DNA of 64,000 bases. It comes from Paralichthys olivaceus (Eukaryota; Chordata; Actinopteri; Pleuronectiformes; Paralichthyidae). The position numbers and the translations under genes are program-made. Below are positions 1 to 12,056 of the stretch, piece by piece. The stretch spans positions 16,711,001 to 16,775,000 of the forward strand of contig NC_091094.1 of the NCBI RefSeq assembly GCF_024713975.1, read 5' to 3'. Position 1 is the first letter of the stretch; every line of letters begins with the position of its first letter. The notes under the pieces are model-generated. The model made no database searches and was not told the origin of the DNA. It was given only the letters and a program-made list of their open reading frames with translations.

Positions 1-128
1 TTTCAAATGCAAGCCAGAATGAGTCTTTCTTCAGTTTCCTAAGTTTGCTCTTGGGTTTTTGTATTTTTATTGGTCAGTTAAAACTGTGTTTTGCTTGTTA
101 AAATAATGATGTTTTTGTTCTCTGTCAG

Positions 129-2333
129 AACACTCAAGTGACAGAAGCCTGGAACAAGATCGCTCAGTCATTCAAATGCTCACCTATTGAGGGTGAGTAA
201 ATGTCTGTCTTCCTCTTTATGGCTTGTTGTGAGTGTTTACATTTGAAGTGAGTTTTTACCCTAATGTTTCTTCTTGAATCTCAACAGATTTGTTCACTTA
301 ATAGGAAGATGAATGATGACTGTAACACTATACAGGTATGTCTGTGAACTTTCCCTAATTTTGATGTTATTTTTTTCTGCCTGCCTCGGTTTTTAAAGGT
401 ATGCTGTCTCATCAGCTGAAACAACATGTCATCGATGGAGAGAAGACCATAATCCAAAATCCATCAGACCAGCAAAGGTACATTTAGTCACTTTTTAGTC
501 AAGGAAGAGAAATCTAAAGCGTTCTGTGGGGGTAACGGATTGTAATAAATGCTAAGACTCAGTTTATAATATTAATTGTTTTAATTGACAAGTAGTGCTG
601 TTAATGAATTTTCAGGAAGGACCACGAGAAGGCAGAGTTTGAGGTACATGAAGTTTTTGCTGTTGATGTTTTGATCAGCACTGGAGAAGGGAAGGTGAGT
701 GTCCCCTTGTTTCTTTTTACCTGTAGCTGTCAAAGTGCATATTTCCTGTGTAGCTAAAAAGTTCTTTAGTATAAAGAACCGACATTTATTGTTTTTAATG
801 TCTTGTTATTTACATCCAGGCCAGAGATGGAGGTCTGAGGACCACCATTTACAAGAGGGACCCCAGTAAGCAGTACGGCTTGAAGATGAAAACCTCCCGT
901 ACGTTTTTCAGTGAAGTGGAACGGCGCTTTGATGCCATGCCCTTCACTCTTCGGTACGAACGCCACACTAATATAAGTCATTTTCAGACTTGTCCTGCAG
1001 ATAAAGTCTGGAGAATTGGGTCCAGTTTGCCTCTCACACATGCAAAACGTAGCGGGAGGTTCTCTGCACAGACGTGTTCACAGCAGAAACAATTTCTCTG
1101 TATATTTCAGGCGAGGGAGGGTGCAGCAGACGGAGGCAGGAAGTAACGCAATCATTCTGCTGCAGGATCACCTGATTTTGTTTACAACACATCAACACCA
1201 GTGTCAGCTCTTATCACCACAAACTCGCTTGACATCTTCGTCAGTGTCCTGTTCGTGTATGGCTCTGCCTTTTACCCAGAGATATTTTTCATTTATTTAT
1301 TTATTTTTCAATTTTTGCATCGGTCGCGTGTTAGAAGTGTCATCAAACTCGCTCGCGGTGAATCCAGCGGGGGGTCCCCTGTGTTCTCACATCAGATTCT
1401 GCAGACTTTCTGGTGACTTTATACCACGGGGTCAAGAAAGTCTGCAGATAATCCGGAGGCTCTCACTCTGACATTTGTGTTCACACATTCAATCCCTCTG
1501 GAGAAAGTGTGGAGAATCACCAGAGATCAGTGCATGTCTGAAAGCAGCTATTCATAATTCACCCCCTGCTGAAGTTTTATGTAGATTAACAACAGGTGGA
1601 ATATTTTGGCTTCAAGCTCTTAGTTAATGCCACCATACATTTTCCATCAGGGCATTTGAGGATGAGGCCAAAGCCCGTCTGGGTGTGGTGGAGTGTGCCA
1701 AACATGAGTTGTTACAGCCCTTCAGTGTACTGCAGGAGAAAGAAGGTGAGCGTTTTGTAACCACACCTTCCATTTTGAACTTGTTTGTCGTCACTTTTTG
1801 TTCACCACCTCTCTTTCTGCCTCTTTGTTCTCAGGAGAATTTGTAGCTCAGTTTAAATTCACAGTGCTGCTCATGGCCAACGGGCCTCACAGAATCACCA
1901 ACGGACCCTTCGATCCAGAGTTCTACAAATCAGAGCATGAAGTTCAGGATCCAGAGCTGAGGGTAAGACGGTGAATGACAGCTCTCCATGCAGCTCCTTC
2001 ATCACAAACAGAAAGCAAAACATTTTATTCTGAAATGTCTCTTCTCTTTTCTATAGACTTTATTACAGAGCTCTGCAAGCCGTAAAACACAGAAGAAAAA
2101 GAAAAAGAAGGTGAGTTGTTATTTGAATCAATGTTGGAGTGATCCAGAGCTCACAGGCTTCAAGTGCGTACCATGAACAAAACTAGACTTTGAAATATCT
2201 ACCTGTTCTACCTTTTACCCACATTACCTCAATTTATTGATCTGTTTCTGACCTTTTTCACATCTCGCAGGCTTCAAAGACGGCAGAAAATGCAACTGGT
2301 CAGCCAGGCGAGGACACCGAAGCAGCAGGATGA
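129..2333 (+). CDS. pa2g4: PA2G4 / EBP1, 3' part (5' end outside the window)
   Basis: Eight exons read in phase: 129-192, 399-477, 616-694, 820-953, 1651-1745, 1835-1962, 2057-2110 and 2271-2333 (TGA). The first visible exon starts with [10 protein letters not shown], near residue 160 of the roughly 394-residue human protein, so the start and the first exons are missing; bases 1-128 are intron. PA2G4 has the pita-bread fold of methionine aminopeptidases but no peptidase activity. It binds ErbB3, rRNA and the ribosome exit tunnel and acts in nucleolus and cytoplasm. Visible hallmarks are [50 protein letters not shown] and the basic tail [18 protein letters not shown] that carries nucleolar and RNA binding in the family. 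The last residues ([11 protein letters not shown]) are fish-specific. The only full AATAAA I noted downstream is at 3438-3443; ATTAAA near 2534 would give a shorter 3' UTR. Confidence 0.96.
288..335 (+). other. Possible poison cassette exon in PA2G4
   Basis: Between two clear PA2G4 exons lies a 48-base segment bounded by a good acceptor (TCTCAACAG) and a good donor (CAG followed by GTATGT). Entering in the phase left by the exon before it, the frame reads Asp-Leu-Phe-Thr and then a stop. If spliced in, it would end the protein early and expose the transcript to nonsense-mediated decay. This is a reading of splice signals only; chance cryptic sites are common. Confidence 0.3.
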
Positions 2334-4130
2334 ATTGTAATAATTAAACACTGCCTTTCCACACATGCAAGAAGACTACACAGAAGAGCAAGAGAAGACA
2401 CGACAAACTCCCCCACACTGTCTGCCAGTCATTCCCCCTAGTAGATTTAATGACACAAATGAAACTGAAGATCTTGTGTCACCCTTTGCTGCATTAAAAA
2501 AAAAGATGCATTCTCCTCTAATTTCAACAGGAATTAAAGACCATTTGAAACTAATTTTGAATTTTTGAAAACACATGTCACCAAATGGTAAATGTGTAAA
2601 TGGTGCCTGGTTTTGTTAATTTAAATGCTGCATGTTGTTTTTCCTTTGGCAACAAGTTAAGACTTTTTTCATTTTTATGTGTTCAAACATTGACTTAAAA
2701 TCATACTTGATTTCCTCAAGTTTAATTGGAGGTTAAAGAGGACTGTCACATAACTGGTGTGTGAATCAGTAAGGATGGTTTTGCTGAACAATGAGACCAT
2801 GATCATTTAAAAACATTTCCATCTTTATTAAAAACTATATTTTTCTTGACCACACCATGCAGTAAAGGGTTGAATCATGAATTTGTCCCGATAATGAAAT
2901 ATCACCATTGAAAAGGAATGTAATATAAGTAGTTTTTTGCTCCAGAGTCAAATGTAATGAGGGTTTACATTTACTCTTTTATCATCATGACCTGACCACA
3001 TGTTTTGATGAAACTACAATGTTTTAGTCACTAGATGTTTTTAAGGCAATAACCTGAGCAGAAGACCAGAATATTTAACTGTAAAAGAAAGAAAACACGG
3101 TTGTAATGATTTTGATTTAAGGGAACAATATGCTACGTTTACTGCCATTTCCCTTTAACTTTATGAAAAGGTGGAAACCTTCATGTTCTAGTTTTGAGAG
3201 ACTTTTCTATTTGTGATACCCGTTTCTTGCTTTACGACATCATTCATGTTGTTAAAGCTGCGCTGGTCTGTGGGCGTCTTCAGTGGAGCTTGACCAGTGA
3301 CAGATCATCTATGGTCAGAGTTTCATCTAAAGAAAAGCAACTGTGTTGAGTTGGATTTGCAAGTTCAACATGTCGAGAAAAGTAAAATTCTGCTTTGTTT
3401 GTTTGGTCAGTGGTTGATGGAACTTTACATCTTATGAAATAAAAACATTTTCATACAGTTGTTTGATTTCTGTGAAGATCTTTGTTGAAGTTTGAAATAC
3501 TTGAACCAAAATATCAAGACTTCAACCTTTTTATGTTCAAACAAGGATTTAAGATTCAATTGTTATAATAGAGAGGAGCTGGGATACAGCATCTGTAAGC
3601 TGTATATACAGAGGTGGTTATTCTATGATGTATTTAAATCTGTTACAAACCAAGTTTTTTGCATCAAGTGGTGAAGTAACTCATGTCTGGGCATTATTGA
3701 AATTTACCATATACATGATGTACAATAGCAACTTCAATAACATACCATGCTGGAGCATCTTTCTCCATAACACACTCCGAAGTCTGATTCATTTTGTTTT
3801 AGTTTATATCAAGCCAGTATCCTATGATCAACTAGAGAAAGACAATGTTTTTTCAGCTCATCATCACTGGGCAGGTGTGCCTTGATAAGAGTTTTTCCAA
3901 ATAGTGATGATTTGCTTTCAGTTTTTTCTTTAAATAAGATCATTTGGTGGTTTTAGACGTGACACACAAAGGAAACAATCTATTTAACTGCAGGATAATG
4001 AACTTGTTTTTGTCAAAGGTTCCAATACTGTGACTCAGTGTTTTGCACAAGTTGCATAAACATAAACCTTACATAACATTAAACAAGGTGTAATTGCTAA
4101 AAGAATATTACAATTACATTTGAGCAGTTC
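2334..4130. other. PA2G4 3' UTR and spacer
   Basis: AT-rich sequence after the PA2G4 stop. It holds likely 3' UTR up to the AATAAA at 3438-3443 and then spacer. I see no supported coding frame; the short open frames here have no family features and no splice context. Confidence 0.6.
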
Positions 4131-4139
4131 TAAGTGACT

Positions 4140-4570
4140 ATTACATTACATGTACTTTATTCAGGGTACTTATACTGTAAGTATTTGTTTACTTCTACTG
4201 TACTCCTTTAGATGGAAATGTTCCTTTTACTGCATTATATATGACAGCTATAGTTTCTGTACTTTTCCACCAGATATGTCACTGAACATAAACTAACTTA
4301 TAGAATCAGTCTCAAAGGAGCTTTCACTACAGAACAAGAAGTTTTTACTTTCAAACATTCACATTTGTGTTTGACTTTACTGCAGTTAACTTTTAAAACA
4401 GGGTTTTTACTTATTTTTACATCGATATTAGTACTTTTACTATCATGCAAATGGATCATAATACTTTTTTTTTCATTTTTCTTCAGGGAACATTTCAACA
4501 CAGAACTTTTACTTCTAACAAAGTACTTTACGTCAGTTATACTGATGCTTTTTACTTCCATCACCACCTG
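4140..4570. repeat. Dispersed repeat rich in ACTTTTACT / AGTA words
   Basis: Dense repetition of words such as GTACTTTTACT, TACTTTATTC and TTTTACTTC is typical of a dispersed fish repeat ending in ACTTAAGTA-type sequence. Related stretches in the window are at about 54240-54540 and 59720-59830. The class is not clear from sequence alone (possibly a non-autonomous DNA transposon). It ends just before the RPL41 promoter. Confidence 0.5.
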
Positions 4571-4578
4571 ACCCTTTG

Positions 4579-4665
4579 GACTACATTTCCCATGATTCAA
4601 CTATGAGCAGATGACGTCAAGATCTGTATAAATACCGCCCTCTGTCTTCGTCACATCCTCTTTCC
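4579..4665 (+). promoter_or_regulatory. RPL41 promoter: ZNF143-like site, CRE, TATA box and TOP start
   Basis: In order: ACTACATTTCCCATGATTC (about 4580-4598), close to the ZNF143/Staf element; a perfect CRE, TGACGTCA, at 4612-4619; a TATA box, TATAAATA, at 4627-4634; then a pyrimidine-rich start (CCTCTTTCC, about 4657-4665) about 25-30 bases downstream. A 5' terminal oligopyrimidine start is the known mark of ribosomal-protein mRNAs under mTOR translational control. The exact start base is inferred. Confidence 0.75.
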
Positions 4666-6305
4666 ATTGCTCTTCTCGCTTCGAGGTACAGAGAAATATT
4701 TCGCCTCCGACAGAATCCAAACTAATCGTTGTGCTTTCTCAATCATCCGCAGTCATTAATAACCTTGTTGTGTTTCTCTTCACAGAATCTTCTCCACACG
4801 ATGAGAGCTAAGGTAAGATGGAGTCTGTAGTTGGTTTGCTTCCTGTTCCCGCTGCAGTCAACGCTGCTAGCTAACCAGCTAACATCTCTGTGAACCCTCC
4901 TGCTGATAACTCTGTTTCTCTTTAGATGTCTCTGCTGCTCTGTCTGTCCTCCAGTGTTTAAACAGCACTATTTATCTTAGCTTCAGCAGCTAACAGCACT
5001 GTACCATGTGCTGATTAATGCTAATGCTACCTGAAGGCCTTGTGTGCTGCACGCCGCGGTGTTTGCAGTGGTTCACCTCTGACGACATGCAGCTGCTTTT
5101 ATCCTCCATGTTTTCTGGACATTTATCAAACAGGCCTTTGTTACTGGTGTGAGATCAATGTGCTGCTTCTGTCTGTCCCAGTAACCATGCTGTCTGTCAG
5201 TGGGAGGGGACACATGGTTTACATCTAGATTCCACACTAATACATGTTCCTTTTTGTCTTCCAGTGGAGGAAGAAGCGTATGCGCAGGTGAGCATCGATA
5301 ATCAACTAAACATTTGAAAAGCACGTGTACTCATGTTGAGCAACAATATCTTTTAATCATTCCCAGGGTCTTAAAAATTCTTACGCCAACATCTCATTTG
5401 TACATTTTAGCTGCTCTACTCATCTCATTATTTACCAGAACAATATAGCAGTAGACCGGCTACAGCTGAGGTTTACACTGGTGGTACTCTAAAGATAATT
5501 GACAGAACTGCAGTCTGTGGGTACCACAATATTTTTTTGTAGTATTGAAGTAAAGTTTTAGTCCTGTGTGAAAACATTTGGTGATTAAAATTGACCTTGA
5601 AAGGCCATGGCAGTTGTGTTCCCTAAATATATAAAAATGTACACATGTGCTGTAAAGTCTGTCCTGACAAATGCAGGCAGGATGATATTCACGCAAACAT
5701 AACCAACAAGTTTTGTTAACTTGGCAAAAAGCAGGTATACATTTCTCTAGACATCAAATATCTGTCAACTTTGAGTCGAAGGTCCCAATCAATAAATCAC
5801 AACTTGTAGTTGAAATAATTCAGTTGGGATTTAACCTACATTATCAGATTATAGTTTGTTCTGGATTGATGCTATTAACATCTGAAACATGTTGAAAGCA
5901 TAATTCCCTGTGATCTGTCCTGATAATGTACTCCACAATAGACATCTACTAGGAAACCTTGTACATTGTCCTGATAGCTGCTTTTTCTTTTCAATAGGCT
6001 GAAGCGTAAAAGGAGAAAGATGAGGCAGAGGTCCAAGTAAGCCCTCATCGCTACAGCTGTGATCCCGTCCGAGCCTCTCCATACGACTGACACGCCTGGC
6101 AGAAGGACTGTGGAGCTGCCATCAGCGAAACAAAGGCCCAAACCTGTTTTCAGAAGACGGCACAACTCGAGCCAGCAGTGAATGTCGGCCTGGAAGACGG
6201 CAAAGACGCTGGACCGATATTGCAACATCAGAACGGCAGCTGCTGTGTTCATGGACCATTATACATATTGTTTACCAACTGTCATGTGGTGTATTGAACA
6301 ATAAA
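4657..6305 (+). CDS. rpl41: Ribosomal protein L41 (eL41), complete
   Basis: Four exons: a non-coding TOP exon ending at 4685, then coding pieces 4801-4812, 5265-5287 and 5998-6040 (TAA). They encode exactly 25 residues, [20 protein letters not shown] followed by RQRSK, the invariant length and composition of eL41. It is a single basic helix at the interface between the two ribosomal subunits. All introns are GT-AG. The 3' UTR ends near AATAAA at 6300-6305. The gene is too short for ordinary ORF searches and is found only by splicing. It follows PA2G4 in the same direction, as in human 12q13. Confidence 0.97.
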
Positions 6306-7045
6306 TGAACACTGTTTAAAAGTTGACCCTGTTCCAGCCTGTTAACTTGATTATTACAATATCTGTTTCTTGTTTTGGTTGCACAACATGGAGGACAGTG
6401 TTAGCTGTAGCCCAGGTTTTCTTAGTGTTGGAATGTAAGTTACTACTAAACCTCACTAAGATTTAACTTGGATCATATTTGCTGGTGCAGAAATGACAAA
6501 ATGCTATATTGAATCCTGGAAGCACTGATGTGTGTTAGACTGCGTAAATCTCATCTAGCTATGCAGGTGAATAAGATGCGTCTCCCTCTAATGGTGTAGA
6601 ATTTTGCTGTGAAGCACAGCTCTAGAACACAAGTGGCAGCACAGTTTGGATCAATAACCTATTGGACTGAGAAAGGATGACGTCACAGGCCCCACACTCA
6701 AATAATTGTAGCTTAGTCATTGATCAGATGTCCAAATAATCATATTATTCAAAATGTCCAAATTTAGGGCATATCCATATGTTGTCTTAAAGCCAAATTA
6801 ATAGAATAGATAGAAATACTTAAATCATTCCTGAGGGAAAATTCTTGTGTTGCAGCAGTACAGACATGTGCAATAAGAACAAGTTAGGATCCCATGAGCA
6901 CCCACACAAGCATTAGCTATTATTTCTGTGGTCCACGACAAACGCAGCATAAACAAACCGCTCATGTCATTAATTAACTCAAGTACAGATGAGAAATTTG
7001 ATAAAGCTTTTAGCTCAACCCTGAGCCATAGTCATCCATAGTTAT
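6306..7045. other. Spacer between RPL41 and a LINE-type fragment
   Basis: No coding frame is supported. It contains one isolated perfect CRE (TGACGTCA at 6678-6685) with no recognisable gene start beside it. Confidence 0.5.
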
Positions 7046-7740
7046 GCTGCTATAGGCCTAGACTTCTGGGGGATCACCCATCAGGCACCAGAAACCAGCA
7101 CCTTCTCTCTTCTTTCTCTACCTTGTTTATTTTATTGTATTTTATTACATGTCTCTTATCCTTGGGTCTTCTCCTCCCCTCCTTGGTCCGTGCTGTGCGG
7201 GTCTCCGGAGCCCGTCCTGGCTCAGGTCCTGATGAGGGATGGACCTAGTGGAGGTCGCCGGTCTGTCGCAGGGCTGACATGGAGGGTCACGCAACCACCA
7301 GCACTCTCACCTGAGGACCTCTCACCTTTGGAGCCATGGGTCCACCTGCTGCGCATGTTGGACTATTAGGGAGGCAGGAGTGCCCGGGGAGCCAACGCAC
7401 CCTTGGAAGACCATGCCAACGTCCACATGGAGATTCCTGGGCTGGATTCAAGCCCGTGACCTGAGACTGTGACTCCACCCCCCCCTCTCTATTTCCTTTT
7501 GTTCTCCTATGTTTTTTCTACACTCAGCCCAACTGGTCCTGGCAGAGGCCGTCCACTCCGAGCCTGGTTCTGCTGGAGGTTTCTTCCACCTGGGAGTTTT
7601 TCCTCCCGCTGTTGCTCATGCTTGCTCGATGTGGAACAAGTTGGATTTTTTAAGATCTTGGAATTTTGTGCAGCACCCTGTGACAACTGTTTTGTTGTGA
7701 TACCATGCTATTTAAATACATTTGATTGATTGATTGATTG
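7046..7740 (+). repeat. Non-LTR retroelement 3'-end fragment with (TGAT)n tail
   Basis: The stretch around 7540-7615 has GAGCCTGGTTCTGCTGGAGG followed by TTTCTTCC and GGGAGTTTTTCC, a signature I know from 3' ends of L2-like elements or their passengers in many teleosts. The element ends in a tandem (TGAT)n tail at about 7722-7740, as expected for 3'-end-primed insertion. The 5' limit is approximate. The short frames inside are not genes. Confidence 0.6.
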
Positions 7741-8374
7741 AAATAAGTCATTATTTAAACAGATGTTGGGTAAAGCACAAGATGTTAGTCTCTTCTCTCA
7801 CTCTGAATTAAGCTTCTTGGTGATATAACCAAACGGTGAGGTACAGTAATACAGTCTTTGGTGCTAAAACACAGTGTTCATCAGAAAGCATTAACTTAAA
7901 CTTGGACTGTGAAATAGCATATAACTTTTAGATGATTTTTGTTTTGTAAATCAATGTTTATTTTGAAAGAAATGCATGAAAGCACCCAGACTTTGGTCAT
8001 AGCCCAAACTGTTATATATTTTAACTTTCATGTTTTTTAAGACAATCCCATGTAATTATAACAAGCAACACATACATATGTTAAGTAAATGTAATTAACT
8101 ACTTTACTCAGTTTTGTTTGTCTTTACAGGTGGTTTATAACCTACATTTTAAATGCAGATATACATACATACATTGGATATATGTATAAAATAACGTTTG
8201 ACTCACTTATTTGCTTGTCTGTTGTACCTCAGATATACTTGTTCTTGATCATATCATATCATTTGTGTTCATTCTTCTAAAGTTAGTCTCAGAGCTGTGA
8301 CATCATGTTGTCTGCTGGAAGTGTTGAAACATTTATTTCTGTTTCATTCTTTTGGCGCAGGGGACTCTTACTAA

Positions 8375-8390
8375 CCGAGAGGGGGCGCTG
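8375..8390 (+). promoter_or_regulatory. CTCF-like core site upstream of CRBN
   Basis: CCGAGAGGGGGCGCTG fits the core CTCF motif well (CC, then AG-rich bases, then GGGGGCGC). It lies about 80 bases before the CRBN start codon. This is motif reading only. Confidence 0.35.
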
Positions 8391-8393
8391 TGG

Positions 8394-8432
8394 AGCTCAC
8401 TGAGGAGGCCGCAGCTCACTGAGGAGGCCGCA
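8394..8432. repeat. 19-bp perfect tandem duplication in the CRBN leader
   Basis: GCTCACTGAGGAGGCCGCA is present twice, head to tail, immediately upstream of the CRBN coding start, probably in the 5' UTR or core promoter. Confidence 0.85.
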
Positions 8433-8466
8433 GAAGAAGACGAGTCTGTATTGTAAACACAGGGAT

Positions 8467-11400
8467 ATGGCTGACGAGAGGGCTGGAGGCGAAGACGACA
8501 TCAACGACAACATGGGAAACCAGTTACAACTTTTACCAGGTGACGATTCAACTCCCAGAAGCTCCGCTCGTAGCTTCACCTGCAGAGAGCTGATCTGTTC
8601 CCCCGGCTAGCTAACATAGCATGGCTGCACAACAGGCCACTGTACAGACAACTCATCCTGACTGAAACCACTGCTTTCGCTTTCCGTTCATTTAATAGCG
8701 TCACTTTCATTTGTTAAGCTGATGAAGCTGCCACTGTGGCGTTACTTAGGAGACACCCAGGGAGCTAACTAGCCTCTCTGATAGCATCTTTTGTCTTTGT
8801 GATATAACAGACAATGAGGAAGAGGAGGAGGAAGATGGCATGGAGACTGAAGACCGAGACAGTGAAGAGGCAGGAAAGCCCAACATCATCACCTTTGACC
8901 CCAGTCTTCCCACATCTCATGCTGTGAGTGACGCCACAGTTTCATGTGTCATGTCTTTTCTAAATATTCAATATCACACGTGTGCAACATCTATGGTGGC
9001 GCTGAAGTGCAAAACACAACAAAACACAACAGCAATTAAGAAAACACAGTGACAAATGTTAAAACACAATAGCAAATACAAAAACACGATGACAAATAAG
9101 AAAACACAACAACACATAAGAGCACATGATGGCAAAAATGAACATGCTTTGTCACCATTTTACTTTCTCCATCCAGTCAGCGATGAGCTGGTACCTTGTC
9201 GTTAGAAGTTAATGCTGTTGTCTTTTTTATTAGCTGCGATTTGACATTGGGATATGTGATTTGTTGTGATTTGTGATCTGATGTCAGGATTTGTACTTCA
9301 CCAAACACCTTCCAAGTGTTTTTATTAGCCTTCACAGAGCTGTGTTGTGTTGTGAGTCCTCAGCATCTGTTGTGGTCATGTTGTGTTGTGCTGACTCTGA
9401 CCCCTGCCTGGACAGTATCTGGGTGCAGACATGGAGGAGTTTCATGGCCGCACAGTCCATGATGACGACAGCTGTCAGACCATCCCTGTGCTGCCACACA
9501 CGGCTGTGATGCTGGTGCCAGGACAGACGCTTCCTCTTCAGCTCTTCAGGCCACAGGAGGTCAGCATGATGAGAAGCGTCATCCAGAAAGACCGCACATT
9601 TGCTGTCCTCGCACACAGGTACAAGTTTATGGAATTGACACTTGGTGAAGATTATTATTAGAATATTATTATTATTAATATTATTATAAGTCAGAGAGCT
9701 GTCGTCAGGGGTCAATGTGCTCTAGCTCAGAAATTGTCACATTTTAAACAGAACACCTTCATTAGAGCTTCAAAGCCTGGTCAATAGTAAATACCCACAT
9801 CTGTCTAACTCCCCTCATACAGTGCAATGCTAAAAATGGATTACTCTCTAATTGTAATGGCATTGTTTTATATCTATTCCTGCAGTGATGCAGGTGATCC
9901 AGATGCAGAGTTTGGGACGACAGCGGAAATCTATGCGTACCGCGAGGAGCAGGAGTACGGCATTGAAACTGTCAAAGTGAAAGCTGTAGGGAGGCAGAGA
10001 TTCAAGGTCCATGAGATAAGAACTCAAGCAGATGGGTAAGTTGAATTGGCCCCATAAACCAGGACTCTTATGAAATGTCCCCCTCACTGAATAAAGACAA
10101 ACACTGCCTAGGTTCTCACTATAGTCATCATGACTCCGAGCCATGCAGGTTTTCTGTCAGAGTTCTTTAAACAGGAATTTGGTGAATGGGATTATTTTCA
10201 ATCGACCACCTGATAACATAGAAAGCCTGCAGTTCTCTGGACTACAAACGACACTGTATGTGTGATTTGTTCAGCCATTACGTGGAGCTCAGTGTAAAGA
10301 CTGCACTTGGTTCAGAATTACTCAAAAATAGTGGTTCCCTGGTTCACCACTAGAGGCCACACAAACTCTGCATATCGTCTGAAAACAGTGAAGAAGTATC
10401 AGCCAGTCGCCACCTCTTGTATTTATTTGTGCAGCTCTTATTCACATTAACATGTTATTCAACATGCACTTTTGAGTTTTAGATCATATTTATAGTTTTG
10501 CCCTAAAGATGAGTTTATGTTTAGCCATAAAGAGCTAATTTTGCTGCTTATTCAATTGTTGTAGTCATACTATATATGCGTGGGTACATTCTCCAATGCT
10601 CAGGAAATTGTTCAATTTCATTTTCATTTTTTTTAAACTGAGTCCTCATTTCCATCTTTCTGTGGTTTTTATTATATAAATCACACAAATGGCTGGACAT
10701 AATGCTGTTGACCTCTTATTGTCCTGCAAGTGACCTTAATAAGTGTAGATTTCAAGATAACAGTCAGTCAAATGGAAGCTGCTGTGGTGGCCTCTGTGTG
10801 CAGTGATATTTACTATATTCATGATATTGTTAATGTGACATGGCATTTTCACCGCCACACAAGATAAATGTAAAAATATGTATTATAAATATATTATACA
10901 TATTATACCATGACACCATGTCCTCAATGTAAAGGGCAATTCTGCAGATGACTGCAGATTTATTTGAAAAAAGTCATGTTGCTAAAGATCCTTGAGAAGC
11001 AAATACACAAGCCAAGTTTATGTCTTTGAATTAAATTTTAACCGTAGTGTTTTGTTGTCCTTTAGTTTGACATTCCTAAGTAATGTTTTGAATGAAATAC
11101 TGTTTGTTTTTAATATCAGACCATTGAACAAACGGTGCAGAAATCTTCAGAGAGCTCACTGAGAACATCTCTGATGATGAGTTTGAAGGAAAACTTCTTC
11201 CTGCTGTGAAAATGTACATACCGCACCTTTTTACGATCACCTCACATTTACAAACATCCTGTCATACACCAGATCTCTTCCAGCCAGCAACCAGTTGTTA
11301 AATCCATTACTCATCTCCTCACTTTCATCTGACTTCTGTCATCTTTCACATTTCCCTCCCTCCCCCTCTGTTGTTCCACAGCCTCTTGTCATTGTCTCCC

Positions 11401-12025
11401 TTTGTTTTTCTGCTCCAGGATCAGACAAGCCAAAGTACAGATCCTTCCAGAGCGAATCCTTCCAGACCCCCTCTCTGCCGTGCAACTCACGCCCCTCACC
11501 AGGCTCCACATGCATCCTTCTTCCAAACCCCCAACACAGAGCTGCAAAAAGTCTCAGTGCTGGTGGACTAAATATCAACAGGTCAGACACACAAACACAC
11601 ATCAGAACTGTGCAGCAATTGTAGAACTTTCTTTGTTGCTATTGTACACTTCTGAATCAAAAACTGAGAATCCTAACTGTTCAAGTTAAATATAAGGCTC
11701 CTGGTAACAATAATTTATTATATTTCCCTTAAATCTTTTTCTCAATTAATAGTACATCCCAAGTCTCAGAATCTTCTAATGTCTATTTTAGTTTGACCAT
11801 CAATGTAGAGCCAAATGTTTTAGCATGTTTACATTAAAAATGACCTAAAAGATGGATTGATTATCAGAGCAACCACCAGTTACTTTTTTGTCAATTGAAT
11901 AATAGTTAAATTAGTTATTGCTGCAGCTTTTTTAAAAAAAACTTACACAGAAAGTTAAAGTGGTATCAATGTGCAGGACTTCACAAAATTCAAAGATATA
12001 AAAGTTAAAAAACTAAACAGAAAAA

Positions 12026-12056
<31 letters not shown>

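Noticed and set aside
1016-1471. 151-codon open frame between PA2G4 exons
   Set aside because: It lies in an intron, overlaps no exon in phase and has no family motif.
7469-7729. 86-codon frame in the LINE-type fragment
   Set aside because: It is part of a known type of repeat 3' end and not a protein-coding remnant I can identify.
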